The translations under genes were made by a program, and so were the position numbers. Under the pieces are notes generated by a model. The model was not told the origin of the DNA and did no database searches. It saw nothing but the letters and a program-made list of their open reading frames with translations. 64,000 nucleotides of DNA from Bacteroidales bacterium (lineage in GTDB: Bacteria > Bacteroidota > Bacteroidia > Bacteroidales > Muribaculaceae). The stretch is taken from NCBI GenBank assembly GCA_014800815.1, contig JAAVFI010000079.1, forward strand, positions 18,128 through 82,127, read 5' to 3'. Shown here in pieces: positions 42,702-51,710 of the stretch. Within the stretch, counting starts at the first letter, position 1. Each line of letters begins with the position of its first letter.

Positions 42702-45700
42702 ATGCTCAACAAGATAATTTCGCTATCGCTCCGCAACCGTCTTGCCGTTGCCGTTATCAGTGCGCTCCTCCTCGTGGCGGGTGTGATTGCGCTCATGCGC
42801 ATGGAAGTGGACATCTTCCCCGACCTCAATGCACCCACCGTCGTTGTAATGACCGAAGCTCCCGGCCTCGCTGCTGAAGAAGTGGAGCAGGTGGTGAGCT
42901 ACCCCATAGAGACCGCTGTCAACGGCTCCACGGGCGTCCGTCGCGTGCGTTCGGCCTCCAACGCCGGCTTCTCGGTAGTCTGGGTTGAATTCGACTGGGG
43001 CACCGACATCTACACCGCCCGCCAGATAGTGGGTGAGCGTCTCGACGCCGCCGCCGACCGCCTGCCCTCAGGTGTTGAGAAACCCGTCATGGGCCCGCAG
43101 TCGTCGATTCTCGGCGAAATGATGATTATCGGCCTGCGCTCCGACAGCACCTCGATGCTCGAACTCCGCCGCATTGCCGAGCGCGACCTCCGCACCCGCC
43201 TGCTCGCCCTCGGAGGCGTATCGCAGGTGTCGGTAATCGGTGGCGATGCGCCCGAGTACCAGATTAAACTCAACCCCGCCGCCATGCAGGCCTACGGCGT
43301 GAGCATCGCCGATGTCACCGCCGCCACACAAGGCTTCAACAGCAATGCCGGCGGCGCCGCGCTCTACGACTACGGCAACGAATACATCGTCAAGGCAAAC
43401 CTCAACACCTCCGACCCCGAAGAACTCGCAATGGCCGTTGTACGCTCCGATGAGAACGGAGTCGTAACCCTCGCTGACATCGCCACAGTAGAGGAGGGCG
43501 GACGTCTGCCCCGAATCGGTGCGGCTTCTGTCGAAGGCGAACCCGCCGTTATCATCACCGTGACCAAGCAACCCGGTGCCGACACCAAGCGCCTCACTGC
43601 CGCTATCGACGCCGAACTCGATGTGATAGAGCCCTCGCTCCCCTTCGACGTGCGCCTCTCGCGCAACATATTCCGCCAGTCCGACTTTATCGACGGTGCT
43701 ATCGGTAACCTTCAGAGCTCACTGCTCGAAGGCGCCTTCTTCGTCATCATCATCCTCTTCATCTTCCTGATGAACGTGCGCACCACGCTCATCTCCGTCA
43801 CAGCTCTGCCGCTCTCTATTATTGTCACCGTATTGCTCCTCAACGCCATGGGTTATACCGTCAACACCATGAGCCTCGGCGGTATCGCCATTGCTATCGG
43901 CTGTCTTGTCGACGATGCCATTGTCGACGTTGAGAATGTCTACCGGCGCCTGCGCGAGAACAGAGCCTTGCCGCCGGCAGAGCGCCGCAGCGTGCTCGAC
44001 GTGGTCTACCACGCCTCGGCAGAAGTGCGTATGCCTATCTTCAACTCCACGCTGATAGTTGCTGCTGCCTTCCTCCCGCTCTTCTTCCTCGACGGAATGG
44101 AAGGACGCATGCTCAAGCCCCTCGGCGTAGCCTTCATTGTGGCACTCGTGGCCTCGACGGTGGTTGCCCTCACCGTCACTCCCGTGCTTTCGAGCTGGCT
44201 CCTCGGGTCGCCCTCGCAGGACGCCGCCCTCTCGCGCGAACCCCGCGTGAGCCGTACCCTCAAAAACGCCTACGCCCGCTCACTGGCTTGGGCTCTTCGC
44301 CACGGCCGCGCTCTGATAGTCGCCACAGCCATACTCTTCGCCCTGGCTCTGGGCCTCTTCTTTACCCTTGGCAGCGGCTTCCTGCCGTCGTTCAACGAAG
44401 GCTCGTTCACTATCAACGTCAGCACCCTCCCCGGCATATCCCTCGACGAGAGCGACCGCATAGGGCGCGAGGCCGAGAGAATCATCATGGAGACCCCCGA
44501 AATCATCACCGTGGCACGCAAGACAGGCCGCGCCGAGCTCGACGAACACTCGCTCGGAGTGAACGTTTCGGAAATCGAGGCTCCCTATCGCCACGACGGA
44601 CGTTCACGCCGCGAAATCGCCGCAGAACTCCGTCAGCGTCTTTCCGAAATTCCCGGTGCCGTGATCGAAATCGGTCAGCCCATCTCGCACCGTATCGACG
44701 CCATGCTCTCGGGTACACAGAGCCAGATAGCAATAAAGCTTTTCGGCCCCGACCTCAACACACTCTTCGCCCTCGGCAAACAGATTAAAGCCGTAGTCGA
44801 CGAAGTGCCAGGCGCCGTGGATGTCAACATCGAGCAGCAGACGGAGCGCCCGCAGCTGCTCATCCGCCCCCGCCGCGAACTCCTCGCCCGCTACGGCGTG
44901 ACTCTCGCCGACTACGGCGCTACAGTGTCCACCGCCTTGGGCGGCACGGAAGTTGCCGAAGTCTACGACCGCGGCGTGGCCTATCCCATTACCGTAATTC
45001 TCGACGAGGCTCACCGCAATTCTATCGACGACGTGGCCATGATACCCGTGGCTACCAATGTCGGCCCCATGCCACTCGGCGACCTCTCCGATATAACCGT
45101 CGCCTCAGGCCCCAACGCCGTCAACCGCGAGAATGTGGAGCGACGCCTCATAATCAGCGCCAATGTCGGCGACCGCGACCTCGTCAGCACCGTCGATGAT
45201 ATCCGATCGCGCGTTGCTGCATCGGTAGAGCTGCCCGAAGGCTACCACGTGGTATACGGAGGCCAGTTCGAGAACCAGCGTTCGGCCTCTCGCCGTCTCG
45301 CCCTTGCCTCGCTCGGTGCCCTCCTGGTCATCCTCATGCTCCTCTACGGCGAGTTCCACAGCATGTCTCAGTCGCTCGTAATCCTTGTGAATATGCCTCT
45401 TGCGGTGATTGGCGGCGTGATAATGCTCGCCATTACCGGCAACGACCTCAATATCCCCGCGATTATAGGCTTTATTTCGCTCATGGGTATCAGCACCCGC
45501 AACGGTATGTTGCTCGTAAGCCGATACAATGCCCTCGCTGCCGACGGCTTGAACCTTCCCGACCGCATCATGGCCGGATCTACCGACCGTCTGCTGCCTA
45601 TCGTCATGACGGCACTCACGTCAGCTCTCGCCCTCGTGCCCATGGCCGTGAAGGCATCCGCTCCCGGCAACGAGATTCAGGCGCCTATGGCTATTGTAAT

Positions 45701-45794
45701 TCTTGGTGGACTCGTAAGCTCTACTGCGCTGAATATCTACGTAGTACCTGTTCTCTACCGATATATTACAAAAAAATTCTGCAAGAAGATGTAA
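42702..45794 (+). CDS. RND efflux pump, heavy-metal (CzcA/CusA) family
   Basis: The 1030-residue inner-membrane transporter has the RND layout: TM1, a large periplasmic loop (about 33-335), TM2-6, a second loop (about 555-860) and TM8-12. Landmarks are the N-terminal VDIFPDLNAPTVVV, the TM4 proton-relay motif GGIAIAIGCLVDDAIVDVENVYRRL (key residues Asp-Asp and Glu-Asn), and MGISTRNGMLLVSRYN in TM11. It works with the His-rich adaptor upstream; no TolC-type outer-membrane channel is in the window, so one must be supplied from elsewhere. The exported ion is unknown. Confidence 0.92.
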   Translation: MLNKIISLSLRNRLAVAVISALLLVAGVIALMRMEVDIFPDLNAPTVVVMTEAPGLAAEEVEQVVSYPIETAVNGSTGVRRVRSASNAGFSVVWVEFDWGTDIYTARQIVGERLDAAADRLPSGVEKPVMGPQSSILGEMMIIGLRSDSTSMLELRRIAERDLRTRLLALGGVSQVSVIGGDAPEYQIKLNPAAMQAYGVSIADVTAATQGFNSNAGGAALYDYGNEYIVKANLNTSDPEELAMAVVRSDENGVVTLADIATVEEGGRLPRIGAASVEGEPAVIITVTKQPGADTKRLTAAIDAELDVIEPSLPFDVRLSRNIFRQSDFIDGAIGNLQSSLLEGAFFVIIILFIFLMNVRTTLISVTALPLSIIVTVLLLNAMGYTVNTMSLGGIAIAIGCLVDDAIVDVENVYRRLRENRALPPAERRSVLDVVYHASAEVRMPIFNSTLIVAAAFLPLFFLDGMEGRMLKPLGVAFIVALVASTVVALTVTPVLSSWLLGSPSQDAALSREPRVSRTLKNAYARSLAWALRHGRALIVATAILFALALGLFFTLGSGFLPSFNEGSFTINVSTLPGISLDESDRIGREAERIIMETPEIITVARKTGRAELDEHSLGVNVSEIEAPYRHDGRSRREIAAELRQRLSEIPGAVIEIGQPISHRIDAMLSGTQSQIAIKLFGPDLNTLFALGKQIKAVVDEVPGAVDVNIEQQTERPQLLIRPRRELLARYGVTLADYGATVSTALGGTEVAEVYDRGVAYPITVILDEAHRNSIDDVAMIPVATNVGPMPLGDLSDITVASGPNAVNRENVERRLIISANVGDRDLVSTVDDIRSRVAASVELPEGYHVVYGGQFENQRSASRRLALASLGALLVILMLLYGEFHSMSQSLVILVNMPLAVIGGVIMLAITGNDLNIPAIIGFISLMGISTRNGMLLVSRYNALAADGLNLPDRIMAGSTDRLLPIVMTALTSALALVPMAVKASAPGNEIQAPMAIVILGGLVSSTALNIYVVPVLYRYITKKFCKKM

Positions 45795-45857
45795 TGATTT
45801 GCCCGCTTCATGCGTCTTATAGAAGAACACATATAATAAACTAAACAATCTATAAGA

Positions 45858-46685
45858 ATGAAGAAACTTATCTTACCTCTGTGCCTGCTTGCACTCTGCA
45901 TCGTCACATCTGCCGTGTGCATGTTTGCCGCTGCGAAAAAGCGGGCTGTCGTGCCAAGCGACAAACTCGTTACCCGCGAAATCACGGTAGCGTCTTTTCA
46001 CGAAATCGAAGCAGAATTCTTTGACGTGGAAGTGACTGTAGGCGACGCCACCGGCAAAGCCACTCTCACAGCGCCCGACAATATCATCGACGACGTTGTA
46101 GTAAAAGTTGCCGGCGGAAAACTCTCCATTACTTTCAAGCCGAAGACGGATAATCATATTAAGAGCCTTTCGGGCTACCATACAACTCTCCGTGTCACAG
46201 CTCCCTACATCGACGAGGCAGACGCGTCACTCTCGGCCAAAGTAACTTTCGTTGGCGATATGACCGTGCCCGGCGGTGCTTCCTACGAAGCCGAAACATC
46301 AGGTTCTGTAAAGCTCAACGGCCTTACTGTCAACGGTAAATGTGAATTTGATGTGGATACGTCAGGCTCTGTGGTCGTTGAGTCACTCACCGCCGCGGGC
46401 AAAGCCGAATTCGGCGCCGATACCTCAGGCTCTATCGTAGTCAAGACTCTTACTGCTCAGTCTGTCAAGGCAAAGGCAGATACTTCAGGCTCTGTTACTC
46501 TCAAGTCAGGCAAGGCCAATTCTGCCATCTTCAATGCCGATACCTCGGGAAGCATCAAAGCCGCCGGGCTGCAGGTGGAAGTCGCCACCGCGTCGGCCGA
46601 TACATCAGGCAGCATCAAATGTAATGTGAAGAATCTTACCTCGAGCCAGGATACAGGCGGCTCGGTTAAGAACTCGCTCCGATAA
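45858..46685 (+). CDS. head-GIN domain (DUF2807) putative adhesin
   Basis: The 275-residue secreted protein has a signal or anchor (about 1-25). A DUF2807 beta-helix follows: FHEIEAEFFDVEVTVGD, then successive turns each carrying a (D/E)TSGS(V/I) step at roughly 20-residue spacing (AETSGSVKL, DTSGSVVVE, DTSGSIVVK, DTSGSVTLK, DTSGSIKAA, DTSGSIKCN, ending DTGGSVKN). This is the usual stacked-coil architecture of putative auto-transporter adhesins in Bacteroidetes. The function is unknown. It is probably an independent gene, 63 nt after the RND pump, with a terminator at 46702-46754. Confidence 0.85.
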   Translation: MKKLILPLCLLALCIVTSAVCMFAAAKKRAVVPSDKLVTREITVASFHEIEAEFFDVEVTVGDATGKATLTAPDNIIDDVVVKVAGGKLSITFKPKTDNHIKSLSGYHTTLRVTAPYIDEADASLSAKVTFVGDMTVPGGASYEAETSGSVKLNGLTVNGKCEFDVDTSGSVVVESLTAAGKAEFGADTSGSIVVKTLTAQSVKAKADTSGSVTLKSGKANSAIFNADTSGSIKAAGLQVEVATASADTSGSIKCNVKNLTSSQDTGGSVKNSLR

Positions 46686-46689
46686 ATAA

Positions 46690-47238
46690 TTAGAACTTCT
46701 CACACTCAGCCCAGGCCACGCCTTTAGCGTCCTTCGGGCTGAGTGTCATTTTTTCGGCCTCGAAAGGCCACTCGACACCCACCGTAGGGTCAAAGAGACT
46801 GAGCGTGCGCTCCGCCTCGGGGCAGTAGTAATTGTCGACCTTGTAGACGAATTTTGCCGTGGGTGATATCACGGCGAACCCGTGGGCGAACCCGCGCGGT
46901 ATGTAGAGGCTCAGCCCGTTCTCCGCCGATAGTTCAACGCAGATATGCCGGCCATAAGTGGGCGACTGCTCGCGCAGGTCCACCGCCACGTCGATTATAG
47001 TACCCTCGGTCACTCTCACGAGTTTGGCCTGCGATGCGTCGCCGGCCTGGAAATGCAGGCCGCGTACTACGCCGTAAGCCGACACCGATTCGTTTTCCTG
47101 CACGAAATCAGCTGATTGTCCGGTGATGCGTTCAAACTCTTCTTTGCGGAATGTCTCGCAGAAATATCCGCGTGCATCATAGTAGCGAACAGGCTCCATG
47201 AGCCATACTCCGTCCAATGTCAGTGGGGTGAATTTCAT
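46690..47238 (-). CDS. rfbC: dTDP-4-dehydrorhamnose 3,5-epimerase
   Basis: The 182-residue cupin epimerase has the catalytic-His motif VVRGLHFQ, LVRVTEGTIIDVAVDLRE, YIPRGFAHGFAVIS and the closing DPTVGVEWPF. It converts dTDP-4-keto-6-deoxyglucose to the rhamnose precursor. No other rhamnose-pathway gene (rfbA, B, D) is in the window. ATG 47236-47238 is used; the frame is open further upstream, but the TAACTTTG -7 box at 47260-47267 (minus) lies in that part. Its 3' end carries the terminator of the convergent head-GIN gene. Confidence 0.93.
   Translation of the reverse strand: MKFTPLTLDGVWLMEPVRYYDARGYFCETFRKEEFERITGQSADFVQENESVSAYGVVRGLHFQAGDASQAKLVRVTEGTIIDVAVDLREQSPTYGRHICVELSAENGLSLYIPRGFAHGFAVISPTAKFVYKVDNYYCPEAERTLSLFDPTVGVEWPFEAEKMTLSPKDAKGVAWAECEKF
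46702..46754 (+). terminator. terminator of the head-GIN gene, embedded in the rfbC coding end
   Basis: ACACTCAGCC (46702-46711) and GGCTGAGTGT (46737-46746) are perfect complements around a 25-nt loop. On the plus strand they are followed by CA and six T (46749-46754). The whole signal lies inside the last codons of convergent rfbC. Confidence 0.6.
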
Positions 47239-47259
47239 ATAACGTGGTTTTTTCAACTG

Positions 47260-47286
47260 CAAAGTTACGAAAAAAGTGTATCTTTG
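47260..47286. promoter_or_regulatory. back-to-back -7 boxes of rfbC and the aminotransferase
   Basis: TAACTTTG on the minus strand (47260-47267) and TATCTTTG on the plus strand (47279-47286) give divergent starts. Neither has a clear -33 TTTG. Confidence 0.5.
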
Positions 47287-47319
47287 CACTCCCGATTGCT
47301 AAGAATAAACATCCAGCCT

Positions 47320-48525
47320 ATGCCCGAAGTATCGCACCGCGGCAGAATAATGCCCGCTTCACCTATCCGACGACTCGTACCCCTCGCCAACGCCGCCATT
47401 GAGCGCGGCACCAAGGTGTACAGGCTCAACATCGGCCAGCCCGATGTGCCTACACCTCAGGAGGCTTTCGACGCCCTGAAGAATATCGACCGCAAGGTAC
47501 TCGAGTACAGCCCCTCCGACGGACTGCTCTCGCTTCGCCGCAAGTTGCAGCAGTACTATCGCCGCTTCAACATCAAGGTGGATGTCGACGATATCATTGT
47601 CACCACAGGAGGCTCCGAGGCCGTACTTTTCGCCTTCATGGCCTGTCTTGACCCGGGCGACGAGATTATCGTCCCCGAGCCCGCGTATGCCAACTATATG
47701 GCCTTCGCTATCTCGGCGGGCGCCAAGATTGTGACCATACCTTCGAGCATCGACGACGGCTTCGAACTCCCGCCCGTGGAGAAGTTCGAGGAGCTGATCA
47801 CGCCGCGCACCAAGGGAATACTTATCTGTAATCCCAACAACCCCACCGGCTACCTCTACACCATGAAGGAGATGCTGCAGATCCGCGACCTCGTGCTCAA
47901 GCACGACCTCTTCCTGTTCTCCGACGAGGTGTACCGAGAGTTCTGCTATACGGGAGCACCCTATATTTCGGCATTCCACCTGCCCGGCATAGAAGATAAG
48001 GTGGTGCTCATCGACTCCGTATCGAAGCGCTACAACGAGTGCGGTATACGTGTTGGAGCCCTCATCACCAAGCACAAAGAGCTCAAGCAGAATGTCATGA
48101 AATTCTGCCAGGCGCGTCTCAGCCCGCCCCTGCTCGGTCAGATTGTGGCCGAGGCCTCTATCGACACTCCCGCCGAGTATATGCTTGAGACCTACAATGA
48201 GTATGTGGAGCGCCGCAAGTTCCTCATCGACCAACTCAATAAAATCCCCGGCTGCTATTCGCCTATCCCTATGGGAGCGTTCTACACGGTGGTGCGCCTG
48301 CCGGTAGACGATGCCGACCGCTTCTGCCGCTGGTGTCTCGAGGAATTCAGCTACGAGGGGCAGACCATATTCATGGCTCCTGCCTCGGGCTTCTATACCA
48401 CCCCCGGCATGGGACGCGACGAGGTGCGCATGGCCTACGTGCTTAAGAAAGAAGAGCTTGCAAAGGCTATGGAGGTGCTCCGCCACGCCTTGGAGGCATA
48501 TCCCGGACGAGTAGAACCCAAGTAA
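47320..48525 (+). CDS. PLP-dependent aminotransferase, aspartate-aminotransferase fold type I
   Basis: The 401-residue enzyme has YRLNIGQPDVPTPQ near the start, the cofactor-binding TTGGSEAVLFAFMA, CNPNNPTGYLYT, FSDEVYREFCY, and the PLP-lysine region IDSVSKRYNECGIRVG (Lys in SVSKRY). It is in subgroup I of the fold-type I family, so it probably transaminates aspartate or another amino acid with 2-oxoglutarate; the exact substrate cannot be read from sequence. The start at 47320 follows the divergent promoter. An RNA methyltransferase gene follows 3 nt after its stop. Confidence 0.93.
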   Translation: MPEVSHRGRIMPASPIRRLVPLANAAIERGTKVYRLNIGQPDVPTPQEAFDALKNIDRKVLEYSPSDGLLSLRRKLQQYYRRFNIKVDVDDIIVTTGGSEAVLFAFMACLDPGDEIIVPEPAYANYMAFAISAGAKIVTIPSSIDDGFELPPVEKFEELITPRTKGILICNPNNPTGYLYTMKEMLQIRDLVLKHDLFLFSDEVYREFCYTGAPYISAFHLPGIEDKVVLIDSVSKRYNECGIRVGALITKHKELKQNVMKFCQARLSPPLLGQIVAEASIDTPAEYMLETYNEYVERRKFLIDQLNKIPGCYSPIPMGAFYTVVRLPVDDADRFCRWCLEEFSYEGQTIFMAPASGFYTTPGMGRDEVRMAYVLKKEELAKAMEVLRHALEAYPGRVEPK

Positions 48526-48528
48526 GAC

Positions 48529-49062
48529 ATGAAGGAGAAAAAGACTATACGCGACATGGGTCGCGCTACGGTGGCGGAATTCAAGGCCCGTAAGAAAATC
48601 CCTGTGACGCTCGTCCTCGACAACGTGCGCTCGCTCAACAATATAGGCGCGATGTTCCGCACCTGCGACGCCTTTGCCGTGAGCGGCATAGCGCTGTGCG
48701 GTGTGTCGGGCACACCTCCGTCGCCCGAAATCCACAAGACCGCCCTCGGCGCCGAGGAGTCGGTCGACTGGTGCTACTATGCCGATACTCTCGATGCCAT
48801 TGCGGCACTGAAAGAGCAGGGCACGTGTATAGTCGTGCTCGAGCAGGTGAAAGGCAGTGTTGCGTTGGGTACTTTTACTCCCGAAGAAGGCCGGAGCTAT
48901 GCCGTGGTTGTAGGTAATGAAGTGGACGGTGTGGCGCAGGCTGTGGTAGATGCTGCCGATGTCTGCCTCGAAATCCCTCAGAGCGGCACCAAACATTCTC
49001 TCAATGTATCCGTGTCGGCGGCTCTGGCGCTGTGGGAGTTCTATAAAGAACTGTATAAATAG
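48529..49062 (+). CDS. TrmH/SpoU family RNA 2'-O-methyltransferase
   Basis: The 177-residue single-domain SPOUT protein has the three family motifs: NNIGAMFRTCDAFAVSGI (motif 1), VVVGNEVDGVAQAVVDAAD (motif 2) and IPQSGTKHSLNVSVSAALALWEF (motif 3). It methylates a ribose 2'-OH in tRNA or rRNA using SAM; the target is unknown. It lacks the N-terminal L30e-like substrate domain, so it is of the short TrmH/TrmL type. It is co-transcribed with the aminotransferase. Confidence 0.92.
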   Translation: MKEKKTIRDMGRATVAEFKARKKIPVTLVLDNVRSLNNIGAMFRTCDAFAVSGIALCGVSGTPPSPEIHKTALGAEESVDWCYYADTLDAIAALKEQGTCIVVLEQVKGSVALGTFTPEEGRSYAVVVGNEVDGVAQAVVDAADVCLEIPQSGTKHSLNVSVSAALALWEFYKELYK

Positions 49063-49068
49063 GTCTCG

Positions 49069-49884
49069 TCAGAGTCTGGGAGGCATACCTTTCTTTTCCT
49101 CTTTTTTGAATTTGGCGTATGCCGATGCGAGTTTGAGATGATACCCTCTCGCGGCGTACGACGGTCCGTTGTATATTCGGGCGAAAGCCGCCCAGTTGCG
49201 TGAGCGGAGATACTTTACGAGGTCGGTGTTCTCGAGAAACGAGACAAAGAGCCTCAGCTGCTCCTGCTCGGAGGTGCTCATGCGTTTCACAAATTCCTCG
49301 CGGGATGACGTGCCGCACAGTCGCCAGTTGAAACCTCCTATCTGGAACATTCCCCAGAAAGTACTTTCTATGGCTGCGACGCTGTCGATTTTGGCGGCGG
49401 CTTCGTAGCGTGCCTTCTGTGCAAGATGTTGCGAACCGTATTTCTGTACGTTCAGCGGTTTGAGGGCTTCGCTCGACGCGTGTTTTGTGAGATTTGTGTT
49501 CCGTCGTGTGGCAGTACGGCGGAAAATGGTGGGATCGAAATTGATAAGCGGCACACCCGGTTCATGCAGTCCTGCATGAGTGCGTCCTGTCTCAACCTCT
49601 ACCACAGCTTTTATTGCGGCTGCCTCCACACCCATTTCGGCGGCTATCTCGCGGTAGTCGTATTCCGATAGCGGCACTACGGCAAAGGGAGCGAGGTCGG
49701 GGAGGAACGACGTGTGTATGGTGTCGCCTTCTAAAATGATAAACGAGCGCCCCAGGGAGTCGGTGCCTCCCGGAGTGCGCTCGAGTATTATGATTGTATC
49801 GTTTTCCAGTGCGGCATATGCGTGGCACGTAAGTGCTCCGGCAAAGCCGGAAGCAAGTACCAGAGATGCTATCATCCGCCGCAT
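49069..49884 (-). CDS. secreted N-acetylmuramidase-family peptidoglycan hydrolase
   Basis: The 271-residue protein has a signal peptide (about 1-26). A short linker leads to an N-acetylmuramidase-type domain (about 85-265): AAAIKAVVEVETGRTHAG with the likely catalytic Glu, LINFDPTIFRR, STFWGMFQIGGFNWRLCG, and the closing WAAFARIYNGPSYAARGYHLKL. These match the phage- and bacteria-derived PF11860-like family. It probably cleaves the glycan backbone of peptidoglycan in the periplasm during growth. No phage genes are nearby. It lies 10 nt before pepD's stop in the same direction. Confidence 0.85.
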   Translation of the reverse strand: MRRMIASLVLASGFAGALTCHAYAALENDTIIILERTPGGTDSLGRSFIILEGDTIHTSFLPDLAPFAVVPLSEYDYREIAAEMGVEAAAIKAVVEVETGRTHAGLHEPGVPLINFDPTIFRRTATRRNTNLTKHASSEALKPLNVQKYGSQHLAQKARYEAAAKIDSVAAIESTFWGMFQIGGFNWRLCGTSSREEFVKRMSTSEQEQLRLFVSFLENTDLVKYLRSRNWAAFARIYNGPSYAARGYHLKLASAYAKFKKEEKKGMPPRL

Positions 49885-49894
49885 AGCTCAGCTA

Positions 49895-51349
49895 TCAGAG
49901 ATTTGCCACCTTTTCGAGGGTGCGTGTGAGCTGACCCCAGAAACGTTCTACAGCGGGGATATACATGCGTTCGGAGGGAGAGTGAACGTCGCGGAGAGTC
50001 GGGCCGAACGATACCATGTCGAGGTGAGGATATTTCTCGAGGAAAAGACCGCACTCGAGTCCTGCGTGGATAGCCTTGATAGCAGGTTTCACGCCGTAGA
50101 GTTCTTCGTAAGCGTCCGATGCGAGGTGCATTATAGTAGAGTTCATGTTGGGAGCCCAGCCGGGATAGCCGTCGCCGTGTGTCACTTCGGCACCTGCGAG
50201 AGTGAAGAGAGCTTCAACCTGGCGAGCGATATCCCACTTGCGCGATTCTACCGACGAGCGCTGCGATGTGGTGATGAGTATCTGGTTCTCACCCAGCATC
50301 TTCACGGCTGCAAGGTTGGTAGATGTTTCTACGAGACCTTCGAGGTCGCGGCTCATGGAGATTACGCCGTGAGGTGCGCTGTAGAGGGCTTCGATAAGGT
50401 TCTTGGTGGTTACGTGGTCTACGGCGTACTCGGGGCGCTCTACGCTTTCGAGTTCGAGCTTGAGACCGGTCTCAAGACCTGCGTATTCGGTTTCGATATC
50501 GGCTACGTACTTGTTGAAAGCCACGCGTACCTTTTCTTTGTTCTCGGTGTGTACGCCGAAGAGTGCGTGAGCCGCACGGGGAATGGCGTTGCGGAGGTTG
50601 CCGCCGTGGATCTCGCAGAGCGAAATCTCATGCTCGAGGCTGAGGTTGTAGAGGAAGCGGGCGAGGAGCTTGTTGGCGTTGGCGCGTCCGAGGTGGATAT
50701 CGCCGCCCGAGTGGCCGCCGAGACCGCCGGAGATATCGAACTTGAAGTAGTGGAAGTCGGTGGGAGCGAAAGAGCGCTTGTAGGTGAAAGTGCAGGTGGT
50801 ATCTACACCGCCGGCGCAGCCTACGAAGATTTCAGCGTCGTCCTCTGAGTCGAGGTTGAGGAAGATAGAGCCGTCGATCATACCTTCACCGAGGTTGTTG
50901 GCGCCGGTGAGGCCGGTTTCTTCGTCTACGGTGAAGAGAGCTTCTACAGGACCGTGAACAAGGTCTTTGTCTACCATTACGGCAAGCGATGCGGCCATGC
51001 CGATACCGTTGTCGGCACCGAGAGTTGTGCCGTCGGCACGAAGCCAGTCGCCGTCGACGATAGTCTTGATAGGGGTAGTCTCGAAGTCGAAGTCCTTATT
51101 GTTGGACTCGCATACCATGTCCATGTGCGACTGGAGCACTACCTTGGGAGCGTTTTCCTTGCCGGGAGTAGCGGGCTTGAACATGGCCACATTGCCTATT
51201 GCGTCGGTCTTGACTTCGATATTGTGCTTTGCTGCGAAGTCGAGGAGGTACTGACGTATCTTCTCTTCTTTCTTGGAGGGGCGGGGTACCTGGTTTATCT
51301 CGTCGAAGATAGAGAAAACCAATGCCGGTTTGAGATCTTTGATTGTCAT
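49895..51349 (-). CDS. pepD: aminoacyl-histidine dipeptidase (cytosol non-specific dipeptidase)
   Basis: The 484-residue M20 metallopeptidase has QSHMDMVCESN (zinc His-X-Asp), TTLGADNGIGMAASLAVM, DEETGLTGANNL (catalytic and zinc Glu) and HAGLECGLFLEKYP near the C-terminus. The dimerisation or lid domain with GGLGGHSGGDIHLGRANA occupies the centre. It hydrolyses dipeptides such as Xaa-His in the cytosol. Length and motifs are normal for Bacteroidetes PepD. It has no signal peptide. It is probably co-transcribed with the downstream muramidase. Confidence 0.95.
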   Translation of the reverse strand: MTIKDLKPALVFSIFDEINQVPRPSKKEEKIRQYLLDFAAKHNIEVKTDAIGNVAMFKPATPGKENAPKVVLQSHMDMVCESNNKDFDFETTPIKTIVDGDWLRADGTTLGADNGIGMAASLAVMVDKDLVHGPVEALFTVDEETGLTGANNLGEGMIDGSIFLNLDSEDDAEIFVGCAGGVDTTCTFTYKRSFAPTDFHYFKFDISGGLGGHSGGDIHLGRANANKLLARFLYNLSLEHEISLCEIHGGNLRNAIPRAAHALFGVHTENKEKVRVAFNKYVADIETEYAGLETGLKLELESVERPEYAVDHVTTKNLIEALYSAPHGVISMSRDLEGLVETSTNLAAVKMLGENQILITTSQRSSVESRKWDIARQVEALFTLAGAEVTHGDGYPGWAPNMNSTIMHLASDAYEELYGVKPAIKAIHAGLECGLFLEKYPHLDMVSFGPTLRDVHSPSERMYIPAVERFWGQLTRTLEKVANL

Positions 51350-51485
51350 TTCTGTTTATATGATAAATCAGTATTTAAAATCTAATAAATATTTAGCTGT
51401 GGAAAAGAATGTTAAATATAATCTTAATCGCCCCTAAAATTACAAAATAAAATTGGTCCGACAAAAATTGCGGAATATTTTTGCT

Positions 51486-51493
51486 TATATTTG
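51486..51493 (+). promoter_or_regulatory. -7 box (TATATTTG) for the 51518 gene
   Basis: A perfect TAnnTTTG stands 24 nt before ATG 51518. No -33 TTTG is found 19-21 nt upstream. Confidence 0.5.
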
Positions 51494-51517
51494 CACCGCG
51501 AAAACCGCACCGCCTCA

Positions 51518-51703
51518 ATGAAAACAGTCATATTAACTATACTTATCCTGCTGGTGAGCATCCTGCTTTTAGGTGTGAAAGTCCTCTTCGTAAAAGGGGG
51601 CCGATTCCCCTCGGGGCATGTTCATTCGAGCCCCGCGCTTAGAGCGAAAGGTATAGGATGTGCCACTGCCGAGGCGTCTGAAACCCGCAACAACTTATCT
51701 TAA
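51518..51703 (+). CDS. small single-span membrane protein
   Basis: This 61-residue protein has one N-terminal hydrophobic helix (VILTILILLVSILLLGVKVLF) followed by KGGRFPSGHVHSSPALRAKG and IGCATAEASETRNN. The KGG-FP-H...ALR-KGI-C pattern recurs, as I recall, in small Bacteroidales membrane proteins of unknown role. The ATG at 51518 has its own -7 box 24 nt upstream. The OmpH-like gene follows 7 nt after its stop. The C-terminal tail with Cys and His is predicted on the cytosolic side. Confidence 0.65.
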   Translation: MKTVILTILILLVSILLLGVKVLFVKGGRFPSGHVHSSPALRAKGIGCATAEASETRNNLS

Positions 51704-51710
51704 ATTAATA

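Noticed and set aside
41804..42838. Cys/Gly-rich open frame on the minus strand across the efflux adaptor and pump start
   Set aside because: Antisense to a clear adaptor gene; the composition reflects GC-rich codons read backwards.
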